Source of the DNA: CAWULT01 sp963923455
GTDB lineage: Bacteria; Acidobacteriota; Vicinamibacteria; Vicinamibacterales; UBA2999
Assembly: GCA_963923455.1 (NCBI GenBank)
Contig: CAWULT010000071.1
Location: 1 to 23,997, forward strand
Reading direction: 5' to 3'
DNA: 23,997 nt
Shown here: positions 1-7,674 of the stretch, piece after piece
Layout of the letters: each line of letters begins with the position of its first letter
Position numbering within the stretch: position 1 is the first letter of the stretch
Notes under the pieces: generated by a model
Databases searched by the model: none
What the model saw: only the letters and a program-made list of their open reading frames with translations
What the model was told of the DNA's origin: nothing
Translations under genes and position numbers: made by a program

Positions 1-91
1 GTCGCAGCCGACGCCCGCCGCAGCGGGCATGCCGGCCCTCGACCCCGCCCTCGACCAGCGCCTCGACGATGAGCTCCGAGACCTCGACTGA
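1..91 (+). CDS. C-terminal end of a probable CcmH-type cytochrome c maturation protein (5'-truncated)
   Basis: The second reading frame is open from the window start to a TGA at 89-91 and encodes an Ala/Pro-rich stretch followed by a charged helical tail ending LDQRLDDELRDLD. Acidic and basic tails of this kind follow the membrane segment of CcmH proteins, which reduce apocytochrome thiols before haem ligation. The identity rests mainly on position, because ccmA-ccmB-ccmC-ccmD follow on the same strand. The catalytic CxxC domain lies outside the window, so the family assignment is inference. The next gene's ATG at 69 overlaps this gene by 23 bases, which suggests translational coupling. Confidence 0.5.
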   Translation, partial: SQPTPAAAGMPALDPALDQRLDDELRDLD

Positions 92-752
92 GTCCGCCGC
101 GGCGCCTGCCGCCGGCCACGACTCCACGCTCGAGGCCTGGCAGCTCTTCGCCGTCGCCGGGCTCGTCGGCGCCACGGTGGTCGTGTTCCTGTCACGCGGC
201 CAGTCGCCGGCCGCCGTGATCCTGCTGAGCCTGATCGTGTTCGCCGCCGCGGGCGTCGGCGCGGCCGCACTCCGGGTGTTCCTGCCGATTGCGACGGGGA
301 AGGCGCCTCGCGGCGGGCAGGTCCTGGGCGGCCGTACCAGGGCGGTGCTCGAGCGCGAGAAAGCCCTGGCCCTGCGCACCATCAAGGAACTCGAGTTCGA
401 TCGGGCCATGGGGAAGGTGTCGGATCGCGATTTCGCCGAGATGAGCGCGCGGCTCCGGGCGCGGGCCGGGCGGCTGCTCCGGCAGCTCGACGCGGGCGTG
501 GACTACCGCCAGCAGATCGAGCGCGAGATCGAACGGCGGCTCGGTCCGGCGCCGGCGGCGGTCCAGGCGGCGCCGTCCGCCGCAGCCCCGCGGGCGGCGT
601 GCCGCGCGTGCGGCGCGGCCAACGATGCCGACTTCCGTTTCTGCAAGGCCTGCGGCGTATCGGCCTCGCACGGCGCCTGCGGCAGTTGTGGCACCACGAA
701 CGACACCGACGCGGCGTTCTGCAAGTCGTGCGGCACGAGGCTCTCCGCGTGA
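69..752 (+). CDS. Two-TM protein with CcmI-like helical segment and double zinc ribbon
   Basis: This 227-residue protein has two hydrophobic segments (about residues 24-42 and 47-73). A charged helical region follows (about 88-158) with the pattern LEREKALALRTIKELEFDR and then GKVSDRDF, which resembles the helical part of CcmI-like proteins next to cytochrome c maturation genes. The C terminus carries two four-cysteine zinc ribbons: Cys178/181/192/195 and Cys204/207/218/221. The likely arrangement is a membrane hairpin with a cytoplasmic zinc-binding tail. Its place between a probable ccmH and ccmA suggests a role in haem delivery or apocytochrome handling, but no catalytic motif supports a specific function. 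The ATG at 69 overlaps the upstream stop and its own stop overlaps the next GTG, as expected in one operon. Confidence 0.8.
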   Translation: MSSETSTESAAAPAAGHDSTLEAWQLFAVAGLVGATVVVFLSRGQSPAAVILLSLIVFAAAGVGAAALRVFLPIATGKAPRGGQVLGGRTRAVLEREKALALRTIKELEFDRAMGKVSDRDFAEMSARLRARAGRLLRQLDAGVDYRQQIEREIERRLGPAPAAVQAAPSAAAPRAACRACGAANDADFRFCKACGVSASHGACGSCGTTNDTDAAFCKSCGTRLSA

Positions 753-1996
753 CGGCGGGCCGCTTCACCCGCGTGATGGCGCGGCTGGCCGTCGCGCTGC
801 TGCTCTCGTGCGGCGCCGCGCACGGGCAGCAGATGCCCGATCCATCCCTCATCCACGGCAAGGCCCTCCCGGCCCCCGAGCTGCCAGACGGCACGGTCAC
901 GGTGCGGGTGGTCCGCGAGGCGATCGGCAATGACGTGCCGGGCCAGCGGGTCACCGCCGTTCTCGGCTCCGGCACCAGGACCGCCGAGACCGATGCGCAG
1001 GGGCGCGCGCAATTCGGTGACCTGCCGAAGGGACAGGAGGGCCGTGCAGAGGTGACGGTCGACGGGGAGAAGCTGGTCTCGGATCCCTTCACGGTACCGG
1101 CGACCGGCGGGCTGCGCGTGATCCTCGTCGCGGGTATCGCCAGGGCCGCTGAGCGCAAGGCGCAGGAGGCGGCCGCGGCCGCCTCCGCACCGGCCACGAA
1201 GGGCGCGGTCGTCTTCGGCGGCAACAGCCGCGTGCTGATGCAGTTCGAGGACGACGGGCTGCAGGTGTTCTACGTCCTCGAGGTCCTCAACAACGCGCGT
1301 GCGCGCGTCGACATCGGCGGGCCACTCATCGTCGACCTCCCGCCGGGCTCGGGCGGCGCCACGGCTCTCCAGGGCTCGTCGCCGTCGGCGACCGTGACCG
1401 GGAACCGCCTGACGATCACCGGCCCGTTCGCGCCGGGCGCGACCACCGTGCAGGTGGCGTATCGCCTCCGCTACGACAGCCCGAACCTGACCTTCCGCCA
1501 GGTCTGGCCGGCGGCCATGCCGCAGGTCACGGTCGGCGTCCAGAAAGTCGGCAACCTGCGCCTGTCGTCTCCGCAACTACAACTGACCAACGACATCCGC
1601 ACGGACGACGGCACGGTCTTCATCCTGGGCTCCGGCCCGAGCCTTCCGGCGGGTGGCGAGTTGACGCTGAACCTGACGGGCCTGCCGTTTCACAGCCGGA
1701 CGCCGCGCCTGGTGGCGCTGAGTCTGGCCGTCGTCGTCGCGGGCCTCGGCCTGTGGCTGGCGTTCGCGACAGGCGGGGCGGCCCCCGGGGACGCGCGGCG
1801 CGCGCTCGAACACCGCCGCGACTCGCTCCTCGGCGACCTCGAGCAGGTCGAGGTCCGGCGCCGCGCCGGCGGGGCTGACGCGGCGAAGCTGGGCGGCCGG
1901 CGCCAGCGGATCCTGGCCGAGCTCGAGCAGATCTACGGGGAGCTCGACGACGCGCCCCTGGGCCCGCAGGGAGGCGGGGAGGGCTCCGCGGCGTGA
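749..1996 (+). CDS. Secreted/membrane-anchored protein with Ig-like domains and cytoplasmic coil, function unknown
   Basis: The protein is 415 residues from a GTG at 749 that overlaps the previous TGA (GTGA). An ATG at 776 is an alternative start and sits closer to the hydrophobic core of the signal peptide (LAVALLLSCGAAHG). Residues about 45-130 look like a carboxypeptidase-regulatory-like beta sandwich (TVTVRVV, then TDAQGRAQFGDLPKG). A second beta-rich region of about 180 residues follows. A single TM helix lies at about 319-343, then a 72-residue charged helical tail rich in Arg, Leu and Glu. This predicts a periplasmic sensor-like or scaffold domain, one TM and a cytoplasmic helical pair. 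It sits directly upstream of ccmA with a 4-base overlap, so co-expression with haem export is likely. I do not recognise a named family, and the role is unknown. Confidence 0.75.
   Translation: MTAGRFTRVMARLAVALLLSCGAAHGQQMPDPSLIHGKALPAPELPDGTVTVRVVREAIGNDVPGQRVTAVLGSGTRTAETDAQGRAQFGDLPKGQEGRAEVTVDGEKLVSDPFTVPATGGLRVILVAGIARAAERKAQEAAAAASAPATKGAVVFGGNSRVLMQFEDDGLQVFYVLEVLNNARARVDIGGPLIVDLPPGSGGATALQGSSPSATVTGNRLTITGPFAPGATTVQVAYRLRYDSPNLTFRQVWPAAMPQVTVGVQKVGNLRLSSPQLQLTNDIRTDDGTVFILGSGPSLPAGGELTLNLTGLPFHSRTPRLVALSLAVVVAGLGLWLAFATGGAAPGDARRALEHRRDSLLGDLEQVEVRRRAGGADAAKLGGRRQRILAELEQIYGELDDAPLGPQGGGEGSAA
1977..1983 (+). promoter_or_regulatory. Shine-Dalgarno for ccmA
   Basis: A purine-rich GGGGAGG lies 9 bases before the GTG at 1993, inside the end of the upstream gene. 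It supports GTG 1993 as the ccmA start. Confidence 0.5.
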
Positions 1997-2742
1997 GCGC
2001 CGCGGCCGATCGCGTGCCCGCCACGGACTTCGAGCGGGTGTCCGTCGAAGACGTCTCGAGACACTTCGGCCGTCGCAGGGCCCTGTCACGCGTCAGCGTC
2101 ACGCTGGACCGCGGCACGATTCTCGGGCTGCTCGGCCCGAACGGCGCCGGCAAGTCGACGCTCCTGGCGGTGCTGGCGTCGCTGCTGAGGCCGACGTCCG
2201 GCCTGGTGCGCTACGGCCCGGTCACGTTCGGGCCCGGCGGGGGCGCGTCGGGCAGCCCGTGGCTGCGATCCCGCATCGGCGTCCTCGGTCACGACCTGTT
2301 CCTCTACCCGGAGCTCTCGGCACGCGAGAACCTGGCATTCTTCGCCGGGCTCTACGGCCTGCCCGATCCGGCCGCAGCCGCGCTCGACGCCCTCCGGCGG
2401 GCCGGCCTCGACGACCGGGCCGACGACCACGTGTCGGAGTTCTCTCGCGGCATGCGCCAGCGCGTCGCGCTCGAGCGCGCCCTGATCCACGCACCCCGGC
2501 TCGTGCTGCTCGACGAGCCCTTCACGGGGCTCGACGACGCCTCCGCGGCCGGCTTCGTGGCCCGGCTGCAGGCCCTGCGGGACGCCGGCGCGATGATCGT
2601 CCTCGCCACGCACGACCTGGATCTCGCCGAGGGACTGCTGGACCAGTCTCTCTTTCTCCGCGGCGGCCGCGCCGTCGCGACCATCGCCAGGCCTGTCGGG
2701 CTGAGGGCCACGTACCGCGCGGTCATCGGGAGGGAGACGTGA
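1993..2742 (+). CDS. ccmA: Haem exporter ATP-binding subunit CcmA
   Basis: This is the ABC ATPase subunit of the CcmAB complex, which works with CcmC and CcmD to release haem-loaded CcmE during System I cytochrome c maturation at the inner membrane. The 249 residues include Walker A GPNGAGKS (48-55), the signature region EFSRGMRQR (149-157), Walker B LVLLDE (170-175), a D-loop GLDD (179-182) and the switch His207. The usual Q-loop glutamine position reads GHDLFLYPELSARENL, a pattern typical of CcmA. The length is slightly above the usual 200-230 residues because of an N-terminal extension and an insertion at about 78-90. The GTG at 1993 overlaps the preceding TGA, and its own stop overlaps the ccmB GTG. 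Confidence 0.92.
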   Translation: MSAAADRVPATDFERVSVEDVSRHFGRRRALSRVSVTLDRGTILGLLGPNGAGKSTLLAVLASLLRPTSGLVRYGPVTFGPGGGASGSPWLRSRIGVLGHDLFLYPELSARENLAFFAGLYGLPDPAAAALDALRRAGLDDRADDHVSEFSRGMRQRVALERALIHAPRLVLLDEPFTGLDDASAAGFVARLQALRDAGAMIVLATHDLDLAEGLLDQSLFLRGGRAVATIARPVGLRATYRAVIGRET

Positions 2743-3422
2743 GCCGCTTCACCCGCGCCGCGTGGCTCATCCTCCGGAAGGATCTGACGGTCGAGGTCCG
2801 CAGCCGCGAGATTGCCTACACGACGGTGTTCTTCGCCGTGTCGTGCCTGCTGGTGTTCGCGTTCGCGCTCGTCCGGGAGGGCCGGGCGCCCGCCGACGGG
2901 GCTGCCGGCATCCTCTGGATTGCGGTGGCCTTTTCAGGCACCCTCGCCCTCGGGCGCACGTTCGAGCGGGAGCGGCAGTCGGAAACGCTCCGCGCCCTGC
3001 TGCTCGCGCCCGCGCCGCGGCCGGCCGTCTACGTCGGCAAGCTGGCCGGCATCATGGCGCTGCTGGGCGCGACCGAGTGCGTGATCGTCCCGCTCGTCTC
3101 GCTGCTGTTCCAGGTGCACCTGCTCGCGCACCCGCTGTGGCTGGCCGGCATCCTGTTCACCGGCACCTTGGGGTTCGCGGCCGTCGGCACGCTGTTCGCC
3201 GCCATGCTCGTGCGGGCCAGAAGCCGCGACGTGCTGCTGCCCGTCCTGTTGTATCCGGTGACGGTTCCAGTCATCATTGCCGGAGTACGAGGCACGTCCG
3301 CGCTGCTGCAGCCTCAGGCGGATGCCGCCATCGTCGGCTTCTGGCTGGCGCTCCTGGTGTGCTTCGACACGGTGTTCGTGACGCTCGCGCTGTGGACGTT
3401 CGAGCCCGTGATGACCGACTGA
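2739..3422 (+). CDS. ccmB: Haem exporter membrane subunit CcmB
   Basis: CcmB is the permease subunit that pairs with CcmA in the CcmABCD complex. The 227-residue protein has six hydrophobic segments, the usual CcmB topology. Typical family sequences are present: FERERQSETLRALLLAP (75-91) followed by YVGK (98-101), and LLPVLLYPVTVPVII (166-180). The length matches the usual 220-230. GTG 2739 forms a GTGA overlap with the ccmA stop, and a GGGAGG at 2728-2733 lies 5 bases upstream, which supports this start. The open frame continues further upstream but there it is only the other frame of ccmA. Confidence 0.92.
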   Translation: MSRFTRAAWLILRKDLTVEVRSREIAYTTVFFAVSCLLVFAFALVREGRAPADGAAGILWIAVAFSGTLALGRTFERERQSETLRALLLAPAPRPAVYVGKLAGIMALLGATECVIVPLVSLLFQVHLLAHPLWLAGILFTGTLGFAAVGTLFAAMLVRARSRDVLLPVLLYPVTVPVIIAGVRGTSALLQPQADAAIVGFWLALLVCFDTVFVTLALWTFEPVMTD

Positions 3423-3451
3423 GACGAACGCCGGCCCGACCCGGAGACGAC

Positions 3452-4114
3452 ATGCCGAAGTGGTTCACGCCTGCCGCCGCGCTGTGTGGCGCGCTGTTCG
3501 CCTTCTCGCCGATCCTCATCGCCGGGGCGCCGTACGAGTCGACGATGGGCCTGGTGCAGAAGATCTTCTACTACCACATGCCGTCGGCCTGGATGTTCCT
3601 GCTGTCCGCGATCGTCTGCGGCGTCGCCAGCGCCCGCTACCTCGCCGGCGGCCACGCGCGCCACGACCGGATGGCCTGGTCGGCGGCGGAGCTGACGGTG
3701 CTCTTCGGGCTCGTCACCCTGGTGACCGGGCCTCTGTGGGCGCGGCGCGCGTGGGGCACCTGGTGGGTCTGGGACCCGCGCGTGACCTCGAGCTTCGTCG
3801 GCTGGATGATTGCGGTGGCGTACCTGATCCTGCGCCGCTACGGGGGCCCGGGGTCCGAGAAGCTGGCGGCCGGCGTCGCACTGTTCGGCACGGCCAACGT
3901 CCCGTTCATCTACATCTCCGTCAACTACTGGCGGACCATTCACCCTGCGACCAGCGTCGTTCCGACGCTCCCGGTCTCGATGGGCTTTCCGCTGTGGTAC
4001 TGCGTGGCCATGTTCCTGCTGCTCTACGTGCTGCTGCTGACGCTGCGCATGCACGTGGAGGAGCAGCGGGCCAGGCTGGATGCGCTGTACCTCGCGCTCG
4101 ACGACAGGAGCTGA
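3452..4114 (+). CDS. ccmC: Haem exporter protein CcmC
   Basis: CcmC presents haem to the periplasmic chaperone CcmE. The 220-residue protein has six TM segments and the tryptophan-rich haem-handling motif WGTWWVWDPR (101-110). The two conserved periplasmic histidines that ligate haem axially appear as His42 (YYHMPSAW) and His164 (NYWRTIHP). ATG 3452 has a GGAG at 3443-3446, 5 bases upstream. A 29-base gap separates it from ccmB. The gene is complete and I see no unusual substitutions. Confidence 0.94.
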   Translation: MPKWFTPAAALCGALFAFSPILIAGAPYESTMGLVQKIFYYHMPSAWMFLLSAIVCGVASARYLAGGHARHDRMAWSAAELTVLFGLVTLVTGPLWARRAWGTWWVWDPRVTSSFVGWMIAVAYLILRRYGGPGSEKLAAGVALFGTANVPFIYISVNYWRTIHPATSVVPTLPVSMGFPLWYCVAMFLLLYVLLLTLRMHVEEQRARLDALYLALDDRS

Positions 4115-4115
4115 C

Positions 4116-4391
4116 ATGCGCGTTCTTCGTACGCTCGCCGTCCTGGTGGCCTTCGTGATTGCGCCGGCGATCCTGACCGCGGCTCAGCCGCCCCGGCAGG
4201 ACGAGTTCGTGCCGATCTCGGAACTGCCGCCGCAGGAGCAGTTGCCGGCCGCGCCGCTCGTGATCGGGGCCTACATCTTCGTGCTGGCGGTGCTCTTCGC
4301 GTACCTCTACTCGGTGGCCAGCCGCCTGAAGGCCCTGCAGCGCGACGTCACGCGGCTCGAGGGCGACCTCTCCGGGCGCGGGCGCTCCTGA
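4116..4391 (+). CDS. ccmD: CcmD-family haem exporter accessory protein
   Basis: CcmD is a small membrane protein that stabilises CcmABC and helps release haem-CcmE. The 91-residue protein has an N-terminal hydrophobic segment that looks like a signal peptide (LAVLVAFVIAPAILTAA). One TM helix follows at about 47-69 (LVIGAYIFVLAVLFAYLY), then a basic coiled tail (SRLKALQRDVTRLEGDL). Classical CcmD lacks the signal-like leader; this longer form, ending in a helix of the RLxxLxxDVxRLE type, is what I expect of CcmD-like proteins outside Proteobacteria. ATG 4116 has AGGAG at 4106-4110, 5 bases upstream. The stop overlaps the next ATG by one base. Confidence 0.8.
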   Translation: MRVLRTLAVLVAFVIAPAILTAAQPPRQDEFVPISELPPQEQLPAAPLVIGAYIFVLAVLFAYLYSVASRLKALQRDVTRLEGDLSGRGRS

Positions 4392-4567
4392 TGCCGACGG
4401 CGGCGCACTTCATCTACATTCCGGGCGTCCTGCTGCTCGGGATCGTCGTCGGCTGGGTCCTGGGCTCGCGTGCCGCGGCGGACGCCTACGCGGCACAACT
4501 CCGGCGCGCCGAGGAGGCCGCCCGCCGCGCCGGACGGGCCGGCAACGCCCCCGGCACCGGCGCCTAG
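4391..4567 (+). CDS. 58-residue single-TM protein closing the ccm operon
   Basis: The ATG at 4391 shares its A with the TGA of the ccmD-like gene (TGATG). The frame reads 58 residues to TAG at 4565-4567. The product has a short N terminus (MPTAAHFIYIPG), one TM helix (VLLLGIVVGWVLGSRAAAD) and an Ala/Arg-rich charged helix. The one-base overlap and the coherent membrane topology argue for a real gene. It probably belongs to the haem exporter complex or a nearby membrane assembly, but no family is recognisable. An alternative is a chance open frame, which I consider less likely. Confidence 0.6.
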   Translation: MPTAAHFIYIPGVLLLGIVVGWVLGSRAAADAYAAQLRRAEEAARRAGRAGNAPGTGA

Positions 4568-4591
4568 AGGGCGGGCCCGCCGCCGGCCCTC
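4567..4591. terminator. GC-rich inverted repeat between convergent genes
   Basis: GAGGGC (4567-4572) and GCCCTC (4586-4591) are perfect inverted 6-base arms in the short gap between the plus-strand ccm operon and the minus-strand metallophosphoesterase gene. No T-run follows on either strand, so a bidirectional terminator is only a candidate. Confidence 0.3.
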
Positions 4592-4603
4592 GCCGCCGCG
4601 ACG

Positions 4604-5341
4604 CTAGCGGCCGACCGACAGCCGCTGGGCCAACACCGGGGGCAGGCCCGCGGCGAGGATCTTGGCCTGCGCCGCCGCGACGTCGTACGGCGTCCGCCGC
4701 ACCGTCACGGTCCGCCGTTCGGTGTCGAGGAGGCCAAAAGCCGCGCGCGGGTCCAGGTCGCGGGGCTGGCCGACGGCGCCGCAGTTGATCAGGCGCACCA
4801 TGCCGTCGTCACACGCCACCTCGTACCGCTCGCCCGTCGGCCGGCCGAGCCGATGGAACCCGGCGGCGTCCAGCCCGTACACGGCCGGCACGTGCGTGTG
4901 CCCGTAGAGGCAAATCGGCCGGCCGGCGGCCTGCAGGGCACGCTGGGCGTCGAGGTCATCGAAGACGTACGCGTCCTCGTCGAACGGGGCGCCGTGGCAG
5001 ATCTCGACCAGAGCGCCGACCGCGACGGGACCGGAGGGCAGCCCCCGAAGCCAGGCCTGGTTGTCAGCCGTCAGGACCGACGCGGTCCACGTGATGGCCT
5101 GCCGTGCCACCTGGTTGAACCCGTCCACTGGCGCCAGCCCGACGCCGACCTTGTCGTGGTTGCCGCGAATCACCGCGGCCGGCGCGAGAGCGCGGACGCG
5201 TTCGACCACCGCGTTGGGGTCGGCCCCGTAGCCGATCAGGTCGCCGAGCACCAGCACCGCATCCCAGCCGTCGGCGGCGGCGAGCACCGCCTCGAGCGCT
5301 TCGAGGTTGCCGTGGAGGTCGCTGATGATGAGGTACTGCAT
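4604..5341 (-). CDS. Metallophosphoesterase (YfcE/MJ0936-like calcineurin fold)
   Basis: The 245-residue protein has the full two-metal phosphoesterase set: DLH (Asp8, His10), GD (33-34), GNHD (60-63), a further metal-binding His region around GALVEICHGAPF, and GHTH near residue 170. The family hydrolyses phosphodiesters or phosphomonoesters such as cyclic nucleotides, Ap4A or phosphoproteins; the substrate cannot be read from sequence. I chose the ATG at 5341 because the conserved strand starts at once (MQYLIISDLHGN). A TTG at 5347 would add two residues. It follows aroK by 9 bases on the same strand, so it is probably cotranscribed with the shikimate genes, though nothing links it to that pathway. 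Confidence 0.88.
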   Translation of the reverse strand: MQYLIISDLHGNLEALEAVLAAADGWDAVLVLGDLIGYGADPNAVVERVRALAPAAVIRGNHDKVGVGLAPVDGFNQVARQAITWTASVLTADNQAWLRGLPSGPVAVGALVEICHGAPFDEDAYVFDDLDAQRALQAAGRPICLYGHTHVPAVYGLDAAGFHRLGRPTGERYEVACDDGMVRLINCGAVGQPRDLDPRAAFGLLDTERRTVTVRRTPYDVAAAQAKILAAGLPPVLAQRLSVGR

Positions 5342-5350
5342 GGGCAACCG

Positions 5351-5848
5351 TCAGAACTCGAGCCAGTGCAGCAGTTCTTCGACCACTTCGGGCACCGGCC
5401 GCGAGGCGTCCACGCGGACGTGTGCCTGGCCGTAGGCCAGCTGGCGCTTCAGGTAGAGCTGCTCCATCGCCAGCCGGTCGGCGGCCAGCGGCCGCCGGCC
5501 GTCGGCCGGTACGCGCTCGATGACCTGCGGCAGCGTCAGATCCAGCCACGCGACGGCGCCGTCGGCGAGCATCAGGGCCCGGTTGTCCGGCTCGACGAAC
5601 GTCCCGCCGCCGGTCGCCACGATGATCTGGCGCTGGGGCAGCAGGTCGCGGAGCACCTGGCGTTCGACGTTCCGGAAGTAGGGCTCCCCGTGCTGCGCGA
5701 AGATCGACGCGACGCTGCGGCGCTCCCGCGCCTCGATGCGTTCGTCGACGTCCTCGACTCGCCAGCCGAGCCTGCGGCCGAGCGCACGGGCCACGGTGCT
5801 CTTGCCCGCCCCCATGAACCCGACCAGGTAGAGCTTGTCGGCCTTCAC
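5351..5848 (-). CDS. aroK: Shikimate kinase
   Basis: This enzyme phosphorylates shikimate at the 3-hydroxyl with ATP, the step before AroA in chorismate synthesis. The 165-residue protein has the P-loop GFMGAGKS (10-17), the DVD Mg/shikimate site (33-35), FRNVE with substrate-binding Arg59, the glycine triplet GGG (80-82) and the lid RRP (118-120). The length is normal for AroK. GTG 5848 overlaps the aroA stop in a GTGA arrangement, indicating translational coupling. Confidence 0.95.
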   Translation of the reverse strand: MKADKLYLVGFMGAGKSTVARALGRRLGWRVEDVDERIEARERRSVASIFAQHGEPYFRNVERQVLRDLLPQRQIIVATGGGTFVEPDNRALMLADGAVAWLDLTLPQVIERVPADGRRPLAADRLAMEQLYLKRQLAYGQAHVRVDASRPVPEVVEELLHWLEF

Positions 5849-7146
5849 GCCCGCAGCGACTCGAGCACGGCGAAGAACTCGGGGTAGGAGACGGCCGCCG
5901 CGCCGGCGCCGTGAATCGTCGTCGGCCCGGTGGCCCCGAGGGCCGCGATCGCGAACGCCATCGCCAGGCGATGGTCGTCGTGGGCCTCCACCTCGCCCCC
6001 GCGCAGGCGGTGCCGGCCCCGGACGTGGAAGCCGTCCGGCTGCTCCTCGATCTCGGCGCCCATCCGGCGGAAGCCGTCGGCCAGGGCCGAGATCCGGTCG
6101 CTCTCCTTGACGCGCAGTTCGGCGGCGCCGCTGACCGACAACTCCCCGCCAAAGGTCGCCAGGGCGGCCAGGACCGGCAGCTCGTCGATGACGTTGGGCA
6201 CCTCCTCCGGCGCGACCACCACGGAGCCCAAGCCACGGTGCCGCACGCGGATCGTCCCCATCGGCTCGCCGGTCGACGCACGGTTCTCCGTGTCGATCTC
6301 GGCGCCCATCCGGCGGATCACCTCGATGACGCCCGTGCGGGTCGGGTTCAGGCCAACGCCGGTGATCTCGACGTCCGACCCCGGCAGCGCGGCGCCCGCG
6401 ACCATCCAGAACGCCGCCGACGACACGTCCCCGGGAACGTCCAGGGCGAGCCCGGTGAGCCGCTGGTGTCCGGTGAGCGCCACCCAGTCATCAACGCGCG
6501 AGACCGCCACGCCGAACGCCTCGAGCGCCCGTTCGGTGTGGTCGCGCGTCGCGAGGGGCTCGCGCACCCGGGTCGTGCCGGCACAGTGCAGCCCGGCCAG
6601 CAGCACCGCGCTCTTGACCTGCGCGCTCGGCACCTCGGGCGCATGGTCGATCGCGTGCAGGCTGGCCGACCCGTGCACCGTCAGCGGCGGCCGGCCGTCC
6701 ACCGAGTCCACGCGCGCGCCCATCCGCTCGAGGGGCACGATGATCCGCCGCATGGGCCGGCGCTGCAGCGAGTCGTCTCCCGTGATGCCCGTGGTGAAGG
6801 GATGCGCGGCGACGATGCCCGACAGCATCCGCATCGTGCTGCCCGAGTTGCCGGCGTCGAGCATCCCGTCCGGCGCCTGCAGTCCCCCGAGGCCGCGCCC
6901 GGCGACGCTGAGCTGGAGCCCCGTGGCGTCACGGCCGGTCTCCTCGATCCGGACACCCAGGCCGCGAAGGCAGCGCAAGGTCGAAGCACAGTCAGCGCCG
7001 GTCGAATACCCGGTGATCCGGGACGGGCCGTCGGCAATGGCCGACAGCAGTGCGTAGCGATGGGAAATCGACTTGTCACCCGGCGGCCGGACGCGCCCGC
7101 GGACGCGGCTGGCCGGGAGGATGGTGACACTCTGCGGCAGGGCCAT
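5845..7146 (-). CDS. aroA: 3-phosphoshikimate 1-carboxyvinyltransferase (EPSP synthase)
   Basis: The enzyme transfers the enolpyruvyl group of PEP to shikimate 3-phosphate. From ATG 7146 the protein is 433 residues, the usual family length. Motifs in order are PPGDKSISHRYALL near residues 21-34, LDAGNSGSTMRML near 95-107, the QRRPM loop, SAQVKSA and the late DHRLAMAF. The GNSGSTMR site has Ser where Thr is more common, a conservative change. An upstream ATG at 7182 would add 12 residues unlike the family and would swallow the promoter region, so I prefer 7146. A TATAGT box lies only 6 bases upstream. Confidence 0.95.
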   Translation of the reverse strand: MALPQSVTILPASRVRGRVRPPGDKSISHRYALLSAIADGPSRITGYSTGADCASTLRCLRGLGVRIEETGRDATGLQLSVAGRGLGGLQAPDGMLDAGNSGSTMRMLSGIVAAHPFTTGITGDDSLQRRPMRRIIVPLERMGARVDSVDGRPPLTVHGSASLHAIDHAPEVPSAQVKSAVLLAGLHCAGTTRVREPLATRDHTERALEAFGVAVSRVDDWVALTGHQRLTGLALDVPGDVSSAAFWMVAGAALPGSDVEITGVGLNPTRTGVIEVIRRMGAEIDTENRASTGEPMGTIRVRHRGLGSVVVAPEEVPNVIDELPVLAALATFGGELSVSGAAELRVKESDRISALADGFRRMGAEIEEQPDGFHVRGRHRLRGGEVEAHDDHRLAMAFAIAALGATGPTTIHGAGAAAVSYPEFFAVLESLRA

Positions 7147-7152
7147 CGACGA

Positions 7153-7158
7153 ACTATA
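7153..7158 (-). promoter_or_regulatory. Candidate -10 box of the aroA-aroK operon
   Basis: The minus strand reads TATAGT (5 of 6 to TATAAT), ending 6 bases before the aroA ATG. No good -35 hexamer sits 16-18 bases upstream. If used, transcription would start at or next to the ATG. Confidence 0.4.
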
Positions 7159-7169
7159 GCAGGTGGCCC

Positions 7170-7198
7170 TCGACGGCCACATGCCCTGGTCCTATAAT
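7170..7198 (+). promoter_or_regulatory. Candidate sigma-70 promoter for the RsbW-like gene
   Basis: A perfect TATAAT (7193-7198) follows TCGACG (7170-7175, 4 of 6 to TTGACA) after a 17-base spacer. The ATG at 7210 is 11 bases downstream of the -10 box, leaving a leader of only about 5 bases. It is divergent from the aroA promoter. Confidence 0.6.
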
Positions 7199-7209
7199 CA
7201 GAAGGCTCG

Positions 7210-7674
7210 ATGGCCACCCTGGACGGCAAGACCGTTCGCCTCGACTTCTCGGGCACGTTCGAGATGATCGACTTCGTGCAGCTCGTGAGCGATCACGTGG
7301 CCCGGATGGTCGGTCTCGACGATGACGCCATGCACTGGGTCGGCGTGGCCGTCCGGGAGTCGGTGATCAACGCCATCAAGCACGGCAACGGCGGCGACGC
7401 CCGCAAGCGCGTCCACGTCGAGTTCACCCCCCTCGAGGAGGACACGCCCCGGGGGATGTCCATTCGGGTCCGCGACGAAGGCCCGGGCTTCGACCCGGAG
7501 TTGGTGCCGGATCCGCTGGCCCCCGAGAACCTCCTGAAGTCGAGCGGCCGGGGCATCTTCCTGATCCGCAACTTCATGGACGAACTCGTCCTGCGACGCG
7601 CCCCCGAAGGCGGGATGGAGATGATCATGGTCAAGCGCGCCTGCATCCCCGCCCCCGAAGCCCAGTCCGAGTGA
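7210..7674 (+). CDS. RsbW-like anti-sigma factor / serine kinase-type ATPase
   Basis: The 154-residue protein is a single GHKL ATPase domain. The N-box reads ESVINAIKHGN (50-60), the G1 box DEGPGF (89-94) and the G2-like segment SGRGIF (112-117), with the lid LAPENLLKSSGRG between. RsbW/SpoIIAB-type proteins bind sigma factors or phosphorylate STAS-domain antagonists. No sigma factor or STAS protein lies in the window, so the partner is unknown and a stand-alone regulatory ATPase is possible. The gene starts its own transcription unit behind a TATAAT box and overlaps the next gene by 4 bases. Confidence 0.85.
   Translation: MATLDGKTVRLDFSGTFEMIDFVQLVSDHVARMVGLDDDAMHWVGVAVRESVINAIKHGNGGDARKRVHVEFTPLEEDTPRGMSIRVRDEGPGFDPELVPDPLAPENLLKSSGRGIFLIRNFMDELVLRRAPEGGMEMIMVKRACIPAPEAQSE

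Noticed and set aside
599..748. Upstream extension of the frame of the 749-1996 gene
   Set aside because: It overlaps the zinc-ribbon coding region and gives an Arg-rich product. The signal peptide and GTGA overlap support the later start.
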